Translations under genes and position numbers: made by a program | The notes under the pieces: model-generated | Told to the model about the DNA's origin: nothing | The model's input: the letters and a program-made list of their open reading frames with translations, nothing else | The model's database searches: none | From: Aquisediminimonas profunda | Lineage (GTDB): Bacteria; Pseudomonadota; Alphaproteobacteria; Sphingomonadales; Sphingomonadaceae | DNA: 64,000 nucleotides | NCBI RefSeq assembly: GCF_019443285.1 | Contig: NZ_CP080327.1 | Span: forward strand, 744,001 to 808,000 | Reading direction: 5' to 3' | Shown here: positions 44,661 to 54,610 of the stretch, piece by piece | Layout: every line of letters begins with the position of its first letter | How positions within the stretch are numbered: the stretch's first letter is position 1

Positions 44661-45382
44661 CAATACATGTGTTGCCCGCCGTTGATCGACATGGTCGACC
44701 CGGTGATGAATCCACCATCTTCAGAACACAAAAAGGCAACGCCGCGAGCAATTTCACTGGCCTGACCGAGCCGACCGACCGGAATCTTGGCGACAATCTT
44801 GGCAAGCACATCCGCCGGGACTGCCGCAACCATGTCCGTGTCGATATAGCCTGGGGCAATTGCATTGACGGTTACGCCAAACTTCGCGCCTTCCTGTGCC
44901 AGCGCCTTGGTAAACCCGTGAATGCCGGACTTGGCAGCAGCATAGTTCACCTGGCCATATTGCCCCGCTTGGCCGTTTATCGATCCGATGTTGACAATAC
45001 GTCCCCAGCCCCTGTCCTTCATGCCCGCAAATGTTGCCTTGGCCATGTTGAAGCAGCCGCCCAGATTGGTATCGATGACTTCCTTCCAGGCGTCATAGCT
45101 CATCTTGAGAAGGGTACCGTCGCGGGTGATGCCAGCATTGTTGACGACAACATCAATCGGGCCAAGGTCCGCCGCGACTTTGGCGCAGCCTTCCAGGCAG
45201 GCTGTGTGATCAGCAACGTCCCACTGGTATGCCGGAATGCCCGTGCGCTCGGTAAATGCCCTGGCGCGATCGACGTTGCCTGCATAATTGGCGGCGACCG
45301 TGAAGCCGGCATCCTTGAGCGCGACGCAGATCGCTTCTCCAATGCCTCGCGTTCCACCGGTTACAATTGCCACCTTGCCCAT
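44660..45382 (-). CDS. phaB: Acetoacetyl-CoA reductase
   Basis: A 240-residue SDR enzyme. The cofactor motif is VTGGTRGIGEAIC, NNAG is in VVVNNAGITRDG, and the catalytic Tyr/Lys are in NYAAAKSG. The VNAIAPGYIDTDMVAA segment and PhaB-type QYGQVNYAAAKSG support reduction of acetoacetyl-CoA to 3-hydroxybutyryl-CoA for PHB synthesis. FabG-like activity is an alternative. phaA and phaC are not in the window. Upstream of the RHH gene in the same operon. Confidence 0.88.
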   Translation of the reverse strand: MGKVAIVTGGTRGIGEAICVALKDAGFTVAANYAGNVDRARAFTERTGIPAYQWDVADHTACLEGCAKVAADLGPIDVVVNNAGITRDGTLLKMSYDAWKEVIDTNLGGCFNMAKATFAGMKDRGWGRIVNIGSINGQAGQYGQVNYAAAKSGIHGFTKALAQEGAKFGVTVNAIAPGYIDTDMVAAVPADVLAKIVAKIPVGRLGQASEIARGVAFLCSEDGGFITGSTMSINGGQHMY

Positions 45383-45413
45383 CGTGCTGCTCCTCTATTC
45401 CCTTTCGGCAAGA

Positions 45414-46421
45414 TTAGGGAGCCGTTCGCCAACCTGCAAGTTCACGCGAAAGTAAAGTCGAGAGCATGGAAATCCCGGCGGCGCTGTCGTTGAGGCAGGG
45501 CAGGTAGGCAAAATCGGTTCCGCCCGAGTCAATGAACGATTCGCGCCCTCGAATGGCCAGTTCCTCGAGTGTTTCAAGATTGTCTGCTGCAAATCCGGGC
45601 GCGATGATCGCGATCTTGCGCACTCCAGCCTGCGGCAAGCTGGCCAGCGTCACGTCTGTTGCCGGCTCGAGCCATTTGGCGCGGCCAAGCCGGGACTGGA
45701 AGCTTATCTTCAGCTCGCGGCCCAATGCCTCGGACAGGAGGCGCGCTGTCTTCATGCACTGGCAGTAATAGGGATCGCCAAGGTCAAGGGTGCGTGCAGG
45801 GAGCGAATGAAAACTGGCAATGAGTGTGTCAGGTACGAACGACAAGGATGCCAGACCCGTCGTCACACTGGTTTCGAGTGCAGCAATATAGGCCGCATCA
45901 TCATAATAAGGCGGAAGGACGCGCAAACTGGGTTGCCAGCGCATCTTTGCAAGTGCCGCCGCCGCTGCGTCAAACACGGTCGCGGTCGTCGCGCTGGAAT
46001 ATTGCGGATAAAGCGGCGCTAGGAGGATGCGGTCGCACCCAGCGGCCTGCAGCGCGGCAAGGCGGTCGCCGATCGAAGGCTGGCCATAGCGCATCGCCCA
46101 ATCGACTATGACATCGCCTCCCAATGCAGTCTGTATTTTTTCTGCCTGGCGCCTGGTGATGGCAACAAGCGGTGAGCCTTCTTCTGTCCATATCTGCGCA
46201 TATGCATGAGCAGACCTGCGTGGCCGCGTCGTCAACACAAACCCGCGCAAGATCGGTTGCCAAAGCAGTGGTGGAATCTCGACCACGCGCCGGTCGGAAA
46301 GAAATTCCTTCAGATAGGTGCTTACGGCCGCTGTCGTCGGCGCTTCAGGCGACCCGAGATTGATCAGCAGGACGCCAATGCGACCGTTTTGCACCGGGGG
46401 ATGATCGGCTGGCCGCACCAT
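45414..46421 (-). CDS. hemH: Ferrochelatase
   Basis: A 335-residue enzyme that inserts iron into protoporphyrin IX. It begins with GVLLINLGSPEAPTTAAV and has FLSDRRVVEIP, YPQYSSATTATVF and the active-site His in LIASFHSLPAR; EPATDVTLASLP and GFAADNLETLEE follow. Ferrochelatase is the last haem step, and hemE and hemJ lie 13 kb to the left. Its ATG shares a base with the stop of the molybdopterin oxidoreductase gene (TGATG). Confidence 0.95.
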   Translation of the reverse strand: MVRPADHPPVQNGRIGVLLINLGSPEAPTTAAVSTYLKEFLSDRRVVEIPPLLWQPILRGFVLTTRPRRSAHAYAQIWTEEGSPLVAITRRQAEKIQTALGGDVIVDWAMRYGQPSIGDRLAALQAAGCDRILLAPLYPQYSSATTATVFDAAAAALAKMRWQPSLRVLPPYYDDAAYIAALETSVTTGLASLSFVPDTLIASFHSLPARTLDLGDPYYCQCMKTARLLSEALGRELKISFQSRLGRAKWLEPATDVTLASLPQAGVRKIAIIAPGFAADNLETLEELAIRGRESFIDSGGTDFAYLPCLNDSAAGISMLSTLLSRELAGWRTAP

Positions 46422-48605
46422 CAGAAATTCGCCGGAGAAAGTGGCAGGTTTCGGATGCGTCGCCCGCTGCCCGCAAAAAGTGCATTGGCAATGGCCGGAG
46501 CAACGGCCGGGACGCCCAATTCCCCGGCGCCTCCCGGTGCTGCATTGCTGGCAATCAGTTCAACCGAAATTTCCGGCATGTCCGCAAGCTTGGGCAAGCC
46601 CAGGTCGCGCAAACGCATCGGCCGAGCAACCCCCCGTTCGATTGCGATGGAATTGCCGATTGCAGCGCCCATACCGAACAATAGACCCCCTTCGATCTGT
46701 TGTCGTGTAATGTCCGGATTGATGACGCGTCCGACATCCGCGACAGCAACCAGCCGGCTTACCCGGACGCGCTGGCTGTCGTCGAGTTGCGCTTCGGCGA
46801 GCACGGCAATATGGCTTCCCGCCATGGAATGACAAGCGAGACCTTGGCTTGTGCCCTGGCCGCCGCCCTCCCAGCCCGCTTTGGTTGCCACTTTGGACAA
46901 GCACAAGGCAAGCCGCGGATTGCCCCCGAGCATCGCCATTCGGAACGAAAAGGGTTCGACACCGCTTTCGCGGGACAGTTCATCAATGAAACATTCATTG
47001 AAAAACGCGGTGTAGCTGTGTGCCCTACCCCGCCAGGGACCCGTTGGCACCCCAATGTCGGCCGGATGGTGGTCAACGCCGAAATTCTCGATCGCATAGG
47101 ATGGCGCGGCGCCTTCTACCGCATGCAGGTGGGCCTTGCCGGAATGGTATCGTCGTGCGTCATCGGCCGACCTACCACCCAAGGTGCGTGTTCGCATTTC
47201 ACCAAGTCCATTTGGCGCCGCAATCTGGGCCAGCCAGCCGTCGATATGTCCTGCCCGGCCGAGCCGCGCTGTCATCCGCGCGCGCGGCCGGGCGGAACGG
47301 CTCGTGCATCAAATCCTCGGCCCGCGACCAGGTCAACTGAACCGGCCGTTTGAGCCTGAGCGCCAGAATTGCAACTTGCCCGGCAATCTCAACCTCGTAT
47401 TTCCGCCCGAATGAGCCGCCCACAAGCATGGGATGCACAGTGACATCTTCGGGGTCGAGCCCGATCGCGCGCGCTGCAGCATCGCGTGCCAGACCCGGCA
47501 GTTGGGTGGCGATCCAAAGCTGAAGCTTGCCATCCACGAGTGTGGCTGTTGCGCTCAGCGGCTCAAGGGCTGCGTGCGGAGCGAGCCCGACCGTATATTC
47601 GGCTGACGAGACACGGGCATTGGCCAAGGCCGTATCCACATCACCCGCTTCGGCCACGCGCGTGCCTTCGTTGGCGAGTGCATTGACAAGCGCCCGGTCA
47701 ATTGTCCGGTCGCTTGCAAATCGATCCCGATTACGGAACCTCGGACGCATCGCATCTAACGCTCGATTGGCCGCCCACCAGTTGGTTGCAACTGCGGCTA
47801 CCCATCGCTCATGCTCCACAATGTCGAGCACACCGAAAATCCGGTCGGCGGCGCCCTTGTCAACCGATTGCAAGATCGAATCGCCCAGTGGTCCCTGCCG
47901 GATTGAGGCAAAAACCATGTCCGGAAGGCGGATATCGCCCGCGAAATTGGCTGAACCATCGAGTTTTGCAGGAATGTCGAGCCGGTTCATGCCGCGCCCG
48001 GTGATCCGGTTGAGGCCACCGCCGGTTCGCAGGGGAATGTCCTTGGGCAGGCTTTCTCGAGCCGCTTCCTCTGCAAGCTCTCCAAAGCGCAGGCGATCAT
48101 CGCCGCGCGTCACAAAGCCTCCCTCTGTGTCGCAGGCTTGCCAGTCGGCGTCCCAGCGACGGGCTGCGGCCTGACACAGAAGGGCACGAGCAGCCGCCCC
48201 GGCCTGTCGTGCGACCAGTTCGTACCCCCGAACAGTGGAGGATCCGCCGGTTGCTTGCACCTTTCCTTCTGGCCACCAGCCTTCGTGCCATTCTTCGGCA
48301 AAAACAGCGTTTGCATAGACGGGATTGAGCGGCGCCGGTTCTACGGCAATCGTGCGCCAATCGGCTCCCAGCTCATCGGCGATGATTTGCGGGATGACTG
48401 TGTAGCTGCCCTGGCCCATCTCGACCTGTGGCACGACAACGGTCACATGGCCGTCCGTGCCGATCTTGAGCCATGCATTGAAAATGCTCTCGCCCTGAGC
48501 TGCGACCAGGTTCGGGGGATAGGCACGCGGCCAGAGCGCCCAGCCGATCGCCAGCCCGCCACCAATTGCTGCCCCTGCCAGCAAGGATCGCCGTGAAAAC
48601 TCCAT
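46421..48605 (-). pseudogene. Molybdopterin-binding aldehyde/isoquinoline oxidoreductase, large subunit, frameshifted
   Basis: Two overlapping frames (47199-48605 and 46421-47275) make one xanthine-dehydrogenase-type large subunit of about 728 residues when joined. Part 1 has a twin-arginine signal (MEFSRRSLLAGAAIG), MGQGSYTVIPQIIADELG and GGSFGRKYEVEIAGQ. Part 2 has GPWRGRAHSYTAFF, ADVGRVINPDITRQQIEGGL and APGGAGELGVPAVAPAIANAL. The break is at a (CG)5 run (47277-47286); one more CG unit would restore AARARMTARLG. So it is a 2-bp loss, or a sequencing error, or a phase-variable tract. The 2Fe-2S partner gene is not adjacent. Confidence 0.85.
47277..47286. repeat. (CG)5 dinucleotide run at the frameshift point
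   Basis: Ten bases of alternating CG stand where the reading frame shifts from DDSAARPG (current frame) to MTARLGRAG (continuing frame). Slippage by one unit would interconvert broken and intact genes. Confidence 0.8.
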
Positions 48606-48706
48606 CTAGTCGGGCTTAAGGCCTGATTGACTGAGGGGGAAGCCCCGGGGATGGAATTCAAGCAATTGGAGTCGCTGGTTGGAGGCCCTTCACTTGAGGA
48701 CGCAGA

Positions 48707-50422
48707 TTACCCGCGCGATTTCGCCCAGATTTCCCGATAGTCCTTGCGCAGCGAGACCTTGTCGATTTTTTCGGTCCCCAGGCGTGGGAGAGGTTCCGAA
48801 GAGATCCAGACTTGCTGCGGCACCTTGAATGCGGCGAGTTGGCTTCCGAGAAAAGTTGTCAGATCGTCTGCCGTCACGCTCTGGCCCGGGTGGCAATAGA
48901 CAACGGCGCCGACAACTTCGCCCAGTCGCTCATCGGGCAGACCAAAGACGCACGCTTCGGCAACGGCAGGATGTTTGTAGATTTCGGCTTCGACTTCCTG
49001 GCAGGATATATTCTCGCCGCCCCGGATGATGATGTCCTTCTTGCGGTCCACAATGAACAGATAATTGTCGGCATCAAGGTAGCCGATGTCGCCCGTGCGG
49101 AAATATCCGTCTGACGTCATGCAGTCAGCTGTGGCATCAGGCCGGTTCCAATAACCGCTGAAAAGCGCCACTGAGCGGATCGAGACCTCTCCCCGTTCGC
49201 CCTGCGGCACCGATTTCCCGGCGTCGTCGAGAATGGCAAGATCGACAAGTGGCTTGGATGGAGCCCCCGTGCTGTTGGGCTTCTCCAGATAGTTGGTCGA
49301 AAAAATCCCGGCGCCAATCGCATTGGTCTCAGTGAGGCCATAGCCCAGCGCCGGTGGAGCCGTCGGAAATTCTTCGACAAGTCGGCGAACATGATCAACC
49401 GGGCGTGGCGCGCCGCCACCCGCAAGTCCCTGCAAGGACGACAGGTCGTATTTGTGACGGTCCGGGTGCGTCAGCAATTCGAAGCTCATCAGGGGAACGC
49501 CGGTGAAATTGGTAATCTTCTCGCGCTGAATCAGCTCCATCGCGGTGACGGCGTTCCATTTGGGCATCATCACGATCTTGCGCCCGATAGCGAAGCTGAC
49601 GAGCATGATCGGCACTTCGCCGGTCACGTGAAACAGGGGCACCGTCAGCAATGATGCATGCGGAGGGCGATCCGGACCGATTGTGCCGTCTTCGGTGGCA
49701 AGGCGAAGCATCACCAAGGCCTGCACGATATAGTTGAACGTGCCCTGGATGACGGCGCGGTGCGTTGAGAAGGCCCCTTTCGACTGGCCCGTCGACCCCG
49801 ACGTGAAAAGGATGGTTGCCAGATCGTCGCCTGTGATTTCGGGCAGCGGCGTGTCAGCACCACCGCCGCTTGCCAGCAAGGGAGCCACGGCCTGATCAAT
49901 CGGCTGAGCGATATCAAGCGTGACGATCCTCGCGTTGCCCTTGTATCTGACCTCTTCGAGCCGCTTTGCTCGTGGTGCATCGACAAAGACAATGGTTGCT
50001 TCGACATCGTCAATGCCCGCGGCCAACTCTGGCCCCTGCCACCAGCCATTGAGGAGGGTTGCACAGCCGCCGGCCATCAGTATGGCCATATAGAGCACGA
50101 CCCATGAAGGCGCATTGCGCATGGCGATCCCGATTCGGTCCCCGCGCTTGACCCCGTAACCGTCGATCAGGGCTCCGGCGACCTTGCGGGCAGCGGCATA
50201 GGTCTGGGCGAAGCTCAGCCTTTCCTCTCCATCGACAAGGAAGGTGGTGTCGCCGTGCTGGGCGCAGAAATGCGCAAAATAATGTGTCAGTGCCGGCGGC
50301 GCTGCTGCAATCATCGGCAGGTCGACCCCGTGCTGGCGGAATGTCGTCAACGGCATGGGGCCGTCGGCGCTCGTCAGTTCGGCAGTCGCCTTTTCGAGGC
50401 GCAGGTCCAACTCAGATGGCAT
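48707..50422 (-). CDS. Acyl-CoA synthetase (AMP-forming)
   Basis: A 571-residue adenylate-forming enzyme. Motifs: [14 protein letters not shown] (P-loop), [22 protein letters not shown] and the C-terminal [15 protein letters not shown] with [14 protein letters not shown] holding the catalytic Lys. It activates a carboxylic acid, probably a medium/long chain or aromatic acid, as the CoA thioester. The substrate is not predictable. FHVTGEV in the substrate region includes a degenerate parS-like sequence. Minus strand, single-gene unit, 100 bp from the molybdopterin gene. Confidence 0.9.
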   Translation of the reverse strand: MPSELDLRLEKATAELTSADGPMPLTTFRQHGVDLPMIAAAPPALTHYFAHFCAQHGDTTFLVDGEERLSFAQTYAAARKVAGALIDGYGVKRGDRIGIAMRNAPSWVVLYMAILMAGGCATLLNGWWQGPELAAGIDDVEATIVFVDAPRAKRLEEVRYKGNARIVTLDIAQPIDQAVAPLLASGGGADTPLPEITGDDLATILFTSGSTGQSKGAFSTHRAVIQGTFNYIVQALVMLRLATEDGTIGPDRPPHASLLTVPLFHVTGEVPIMLVSFAIGRKIVMMPKWNAVTAMELIQREKITNFTGVPLMSFELLTHPDRHKYDLSSLQGLAGGGAPRPVDHVRRLVEEFPTAPPALGYGLTETNAIGAGIFSTNYLEKPNSTGAPSKPLVDLAILDDAGKSVPQGERGEVSIRSVALFSGYWNRPDATADCMTSDGYFRTGDIGYLDADNYLFIVDRKKDIIIRGGENISCQEVEAEIYKHPAVAEACVFGLPDERLGEVVGAVVYCHPGQSVTADDLTTFLGSQLAAFKVPQQVWISSEPLPRLGTEKIDKVSLRKDYREIWAKSRG

Positions 50423-50491
50423 CGTCTCTCTCTTCCTCTTGGTCTTCTTGTTTGGCCCCTCTATGGAGGGGAAAATTGCTGGGGAAAAGCC

Positions 50492-51352
50492 TTGATCCTG
50501 CCGTTACTTGCTGACGCTACGTCCGCCATCCGTTATGACCAGCTGGGGCTCTCCCCGATTGCTCTGGACCTCGGGTTTTTCAAGCTTCGTTGGTATAGCC
50601 TTGCCTATATTGCGAGCATTCTCGTCGGCTGGTGGTATCTGCTGAAGCTCATTGCGCAGCCCGGCGCCCCTATGGCCCGGCGCCATGCCGATGACTTTGT
50701 GTTCTACGCAACGCTTGGAATTATCGTGGGCGGGCGGCTGGGCTATTGCCTTTTCTACAAGCCAGAGATTTTCCTCACGCCGCTGGATGTGTTCAAGCTT
50801 TGGGAGGGAGGCATGTCGCTGCACGGCGGCACGTTGGGGACGCTGATTGCGATTGGCTGGTTCACGCGACGCAACAAGCTGAGCTTCATTCGCTTCTGCG
50901 ACTATATTGCGTGCGCCACCCCATTCGGTCTGTTCTTCGTGCGTCTTGCCAATTTCGTGAATGGAGAGCTTTGGGGCCGACCAACCGATGTGCCCTGGGC
51001 CATGATCTTTCCGGCGACCGGTGACGAAATTGCCCGCCACCCGAGCCAGCTTTACGAGGCCGGACTGGAAGGGCTCCTGTCCTTTGCCGTTCTCTGGCTG
51101 CTGTTCTGGAAGTCTGACGCGCGGTATTTTCCGGGGCGCCTGTTCGGGATGCTTGCCCTTCTCTATGGATCGGTGCGCTTCGGTCTTGAATTCCTGAGGG
51201 AGCCCGATGTCGGCGTGACCGGCCTGTTCGGCCTGACGATGGGGCAGACATTGTGCGTGCCGATGATCCTTCTGGGAGTTTATCTCATAGCGACATCAAA
51301 GGCGCGTCGCGACCGGGTGGAAGCCGTTGCCGGAACAGCCAGCGTCGCCTGA
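50492..51352 (+). CDS. lgt: Prolipoprotein diacylglyceryl transferase
   Basis: A 286-residue inner-membrane enzyme with about seven helices. It attaches diacylglycerol to the lobe Cys of lipoproteins. Conserved: [10 protein letters not shown], the essential His in [24 protein letters not shown] and [13 protein letters not shown] chose TTG 50492 with GGGGAAAAG upstream; the longer upstream frame lies in the 5' end of the divergent acyl-CoA synthetase gene and is not family-like. Overlaps the next gene by 26 bp. Confidence 0.93.
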   Translation: MILPLLADATSAIRYDQLGLSPIALDLGFFKLRWYSLAYIASILVGWWYLLKLIAQPGAPMARRHADDFVFYATLGIIVGGRLGYCLFYKPEIFLTPLDVFKLWEGGMSLHGGTLGTLIAIGWFTRRNKLSFIRFCDYIACATPFGLFFVRLANFVNGELWGRPTDVPWAMIFPATGDEIARHPSQLYEAGLEGLLSFAVLWLLFWKSDARYFPGRLFGMLALLYGSVRFGLEFLREPDVGVTGLFGLTMGQTLCVPMILLGVYLIATSKARRDRVEAVAGTASVA

Positions 51353-52388
51353 ACCGCATCTGCCTGAACGTCTGGCGCGCGCCATTACGCTTGGCGGGCC
51401 GATTCCGGTCGCGCAATTCATGGCAGCGGCCAACGCGCATTACTATGCGACGCGCGATCCGCTTGGCGCGGGCGGCGATTTCATCACCGCGCCGGAAATC
51501 AGCCAGATGTTCGGCGAATTGCTCGGCGCCTGGTGTGCGGACCTCTGGGTGCGCGCCGGAAAGCCTCAGATCCGCTATGTCGAATTGGGCCCGGGGCGCG
51601 GGACACTCGCCGCCGACGCGTTGCGAGCGATGGCGAATGCGGGGCTGCGACCACCGGTCCATTTCGTCGAAACGAGCCCGGTGCTTCGCGCGCTGCAGGC
51701 AGAGCGCATTCAGGGCGCACATTTTCATGATGATGTCAGCAGCCTGCCCGACGATTGCCCCTTGCTGGTCATTGCCAATGAATTCTTTGACGCGTTGCCG
51801 GTATATCAGCTTGTCAAAGCCAGCGATGGCTGGCGCGAGCGGCGGGTTGCATGCCAGGATTTGATCTTCTTGCCCGTCGCGGGAAAGCGCGTGCCTGAAA
51901 CTGTCGTTCCCGCCGGCCTACGCGAGGCTCCCGCCGGAAGTATCATCGAAAGTTCGCCCGCAGGTGTTGCAATCGCACGTGCCCTTGCCGCGCGGGTGGT
52001 GAAGCAGGGCGGCGCTGCCCTGATTGTCGACTATGGCTATGATGGCCCGGCCACCGGCGAAACGCTTCAGGCCATGAAGGGCCATGCCTTTGCCAATCCT
52101 TTTGAAGCGCCCGGTGAACATGACCTTACAGCCCATGTCGATTTCACGGCGCTCGCGGCAATTGCAACACTGGCCGGCGCCAGGGTTCGCGGTCCGGTTT
52201 CGCAGGGTGACTTTCTGGGTAGCCTGGGAATAGCAGAACGCGCTGCGATGCTGGCGCGCGCGAACCGCGACGAAGGCGAAAGGCTAGCGGAAGCCCATCG
52301 CCGCCTGACAAGCCCGGCAGACATGGGCAGCCTGTTTCGCGCCATGGCCATCGTCTCGCCCGATTGGCCGGAACCGGCCGGATTCTGA
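51327..52388 (+). CDS. SAM-dependent methyltransferase, NDUFAF7/MidA family
   Basis: A 353-residue protein of COG1565 (PF02636). It has [19 protein letters not shown], the SAM motif [27 protein letters not shown] and [14 protein letters not shown]. In mitochondria the homologue methylates an arginine of complex I subunit NDUFS2; the bacterial role is less clear but may also involve complex I. Start TTG 51327 lies inside lgt; the stop overlaps pgeF (TGATG). Confidence 0.9.
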   Translation: MPEQPASPEPHLPERLARAITLGGPIPVAQFMAAANAHYYATRDPLGAGGDFITAPEISQMFGELLGAWCADLWVRAGKPQIRYVELGPGRGTLAADALRAMANAGLRPPVHFVETSPVLRALQAERIQGAHFHDDVSSLPDDCPLLVIANEFFDALPVYQLVKASDGWRERRVACQDLIFLPVAGKRVPETVVPAGLREAPAGSIIESSPAGVAIARALAARVVKQGGAALIVDYGYDGPATGETLQAMKGHAFANPFEAPGEHDLTAHVDFTALAAIATLAGARVRGPVSQGDFLGSLGIAERAAMLARANRDEGERLAEAHRRLTSPADMGSLFRAMAIVSPDWPEPAGF

Positions 52389-53167
52389 TGGAGAAGGAAA
52401 TGGAACCGGTCGAGGTAATCTGCGCACAGGCGATGGCAGGGCTGCCGCATGGCTTTCTTGGCCGACGTGGCGGTGCTTCAACCGGGCTTTACGCTGGTCT
52501 AAATGTCGGGCTGGGTTCGGAGGACGATCAGGCTGTGATCCAGGAGAACCGAAGACGCGCTGTTGAAGCCGTGCTGCCGGGTGCTGCGCTTGTGACGCTT
52601 CACCAGATTCATTCGGCAAAGGCTGTCGTGGTTGAAACCCCATGGCCCGACGATGCGCGGCCGCATGCCGATGCGCTCGTCACAGATCGGCCCGGCCTTC
52701 TGCTTGGCGTCTTGACGGCAGATTGCACGCCCGTCTTGTTCGCCGACATGGAGGCGGGCGTCGTGGGTGCCGCGCATGCCGGATGGAAGGGCGCGCTGGG
52801 GGGCGTAACCGATTCGACCATTGCAGCCATGGAGAAACTGGGCGCCTCTCGAAACCGGATCGTTGCAGCCATCGGCCCCGTGATCGCCAGAAGCTCGTAC
52901 GAGGTCGATGATGGCTTTGCGCAGCGCTTCGAAGCCGCCGATCCCGCCAACGAACGCTTCTTCTCGCCGGGTCGTGCCGGACACCAGCAATTCGATCTCG
53001 AAGCCTATGTGGCCGCGCGGTTGGCTGCAGCTGGAATCAGCCGCGTGGAGATGCTTGGACTGGATACTTACGCTGATCCCAAGCGGTTCTTCAGCTTCCG
53101 CCGGGCAACCCACCGTGGAGAACCCGGCTATGGCCGACAGATTTCGCTGATCGGGCTTCCGGGCTGA
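52388..53167 (+). CDS. pgeF: Peptidoglycan editing factor PgeF / purine nucleoside phosphorylase YfiH
   Basis: A 259-residue YfiH/LACC1-family protein. It starts with PHGFLGRRGGASTG and has the zinc ligands His in TLHQIHSA, Cys in TADCTPVLF and His in GAAHAGWKG. The family acts on adenosine and related nucleosides and is reported to correct peptidoglycan precursors. ATG 52388 is coupled to the previous stop; ATG 52400 has a better ribosome binding site (GGAGAAGGA) and is an alternative start. Confidence 0.92.
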   Translation: MEKEMEPVEVICAQAMAGLPHGFLGRRGGASTGLYAGLNVGLGSEDDQAVIQENRRRAVEAVLPGAALVTLHQIHSAKAVVVETPWPDDARPHADALVTDRPGLLLGVLTADCTPVLFADMEAGVVGAAHAGWKGALGGVTDSTIAAMEKLGASRNRIVAAIGPVIARSSYEVDDGFAQRFEAADPANERFFSPGRAGHQQFDLEAYVAARLAAAGISRVEMLGLDTYADPKRFFSFRRATHRGEPGYGRQISLIGLPG

Positions 53168-53221
53168 CCGCCTTTCCGCTAGACTGCACAATAATATTAC
53201 AGTTTTCGGAAAGCAAATTAC

Positions 53222-54511
53222 ATGACTGATGAAACGCAGCGCCGTCGTCCCAAGGCCAGTGTCAGGGCGATCGGCAATCGCAGGCTCCAGCCAAACACGC
53301 TTATGATGGGGCATGGTTTCGATCCGGCTCTCTCTGAAGGGTCGCTCAAACCCCCGATCTTTCTTACCTCGACCTTTGTCTTCGAGAACGCGGCGGCCGG
53401 TAAACGCCATTTCGAAGGCGTGACGGGAAAGCGGCCCGGCGGCGCCGAAGGCCTCGTCTATTCGCGGTTCAACGGACCGAATCAGGAGATTGCCGAGGAC
53501 CGGCTGGGCGTGTGGGAAGATGCCGAAGATGCCTTGACCTTTTCCAGTGGCATGTCCGCGATTGCGACCGTGCTGCTGGCCTTTGTCCAGCCTGGGGATG
53601 TAATCGTCCATTCGGCGCCGCTCTATGCGGCAACAGAAACGCTGATCGGGCGGATCCTCGGAAAGTTCGGCGTGAAGTGGCTCGACTTTCCGGCCGGCGC
53701 GACGCCTGAGGAGATCGATGCTGTCGTGGAAAAGGCGCAGGCTCTCGGCCGCGTTGCGCTAATCTATCTCGAAAGCCCGGCCAACCCGACCAATGTCCTC
53801 GTCGATGTCGAAGCTGTGGCCAATGTCCGCGACACCCGGTTCGGAACGGGCGAGGATCGGCCCCCGATCGTGATCGACAATACCTTCCTCGGGCCGCTCT
53901 GGCACAAGCCACTGGCGCATGGCGCGGACATCGTCGTCTACAGCCTCACCAAATATGCCGGTGGTCACAGCGATCTTGTCGCGGGCGGTGCGCTGGGATC
54001 GAAGGCACATATCAACACCATCCGGTCGATGCGCAACACAATCGGGACGATCCTTGATCCCAACAGTGCGTGGATGTTGCTCCGAAGCCTCGAAACGCTC
54101 GAACTGAGAATGAGCCGCGCCGGGGAAAATGCCGCGAAGATCTGCGCCTGGCTCAAGGACCAGCCCAAGGTGGAAAAGATCGTCTATCTGGGCTTCCCCG
54201 AGAATGAACGTCAGGCCGATATCTACCGGCGCCACTGCACAGGCGCGGGTTCGACCTTCTCGCTCTACCTGAAGGGCGGCGAACGCGAGGCCTTTGCCTT
54301 TCTCGACGCGCTGAAGATCGCCAAGCTTGCCGTCAGCCTTGGCGGGACGGAAACATTGGCCAGCTGCCCGGCCGCGATGACGCACCTGTCTGTACCCGAC
54401 GATCGCAAGGCCGCACTCGGCATCACGCCGAACATGGTGCGAATCTCCATCGGAGTCGAGGATGCGGATGACCTGATTGCCGATTTCGAACAGGCCCTGG
54501 CGGAAATATGA
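53222..54511 (+). CDS. Cystathionine gamma-synthase family PLP enzyme
   Basis: A 429-residue Cys/Met metabolism enzyme. The PLP lysine is in VYSLTKYAGGHSDLVAGG, the Tyr/Arg pair that binds PLP phosphate in GLVYSRFNGPNQEIAE, and SLGGTETLASCPAAMTH is the conserved C-terminal segment. It may be a methionine gamma-lyase or a sulfhydrylase; motifs do not separate them. It has a longer N-terminus (about 35 residues) than the family average. Preceded by 54 bp with an AT-rich start region. Confidence 0.88.
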   Translation: MTDETQRRRPKASVRAIGNRRLQPNTLMMGHGFDPALSEGSLKPPIFLTSTFVFENAAAGKRHFEGVTGKRPGGAEGLVYSRFNGPNQEIAEDRLGVWEDAEDALTFSSGMSAIATVLLAFVQPGDVIVHSAPLYAATETLIGRILGKFGVKWLDFPAGATPEEIDAVVEKAQALGRVALIYLESPANPTNVLVDVEAVANVRDTRFGTGEDRPPIVIDNTFLGPLWHKPLAHGADIVVYSLTKYAGGHSDLVAGGALGSKAHINTIRSMRNTIGTILDPNSAWMLLRSLETLELRMSRAGENAAKICAWLKDQPKVEKIVYLGFPENERQADIYRRHCTGAGSTFSLYLKGGEREAFAFLDALKIAKLAVSLGGTETLASCPAAMTHLSVPDDRKAALGITPNMVRISIGVEDADDLIADFEQALAEI

Positions 54512-54592
54512 TCCCTATCAAGGCCGATAATTATCCTATATGGCAAAATTTACTTGACATCGTGACGCTGTTTGGGACATAAGGAGCAAAGT

Positions 54593-54604
54593 CCGGAATT
54601 CCGG
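54593..54604. repeat. Perfect 12-bp palindrome CCGGAATTCCGG
   Basis: This palindrome lies 7 bp after the HAD gene end on the minus strand (stop at 54611) and between two convergent genes. It could form a short hairpin but has no T-run, so it is only a weak terminator candidate. Confidence 0.35.
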
Positions 54605-54610
54605 GTCGAC

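Noticed and set aside
50255-50491. N-terminal extension of Lgt (365-residue reading)
   Set aside because: It lies inside the acyl-CoA synthetase 5' end and lacks membrane-helix character; TTG 50492 has a ribosome binding site.
52499-53611. 370-residue minus-strand ORF opposite pgeF and the PLP enzyme
   Set aside because: Crosses two plus-strand genes with clear motifs; no independent evidence.
54554-54582. TTGACA followed by ACATAA as a promoter in the 54.5-kb gap
   Set aside because: The -10 match is poor and the next genes are convergent here, so no gene would be driven on the plus strand.
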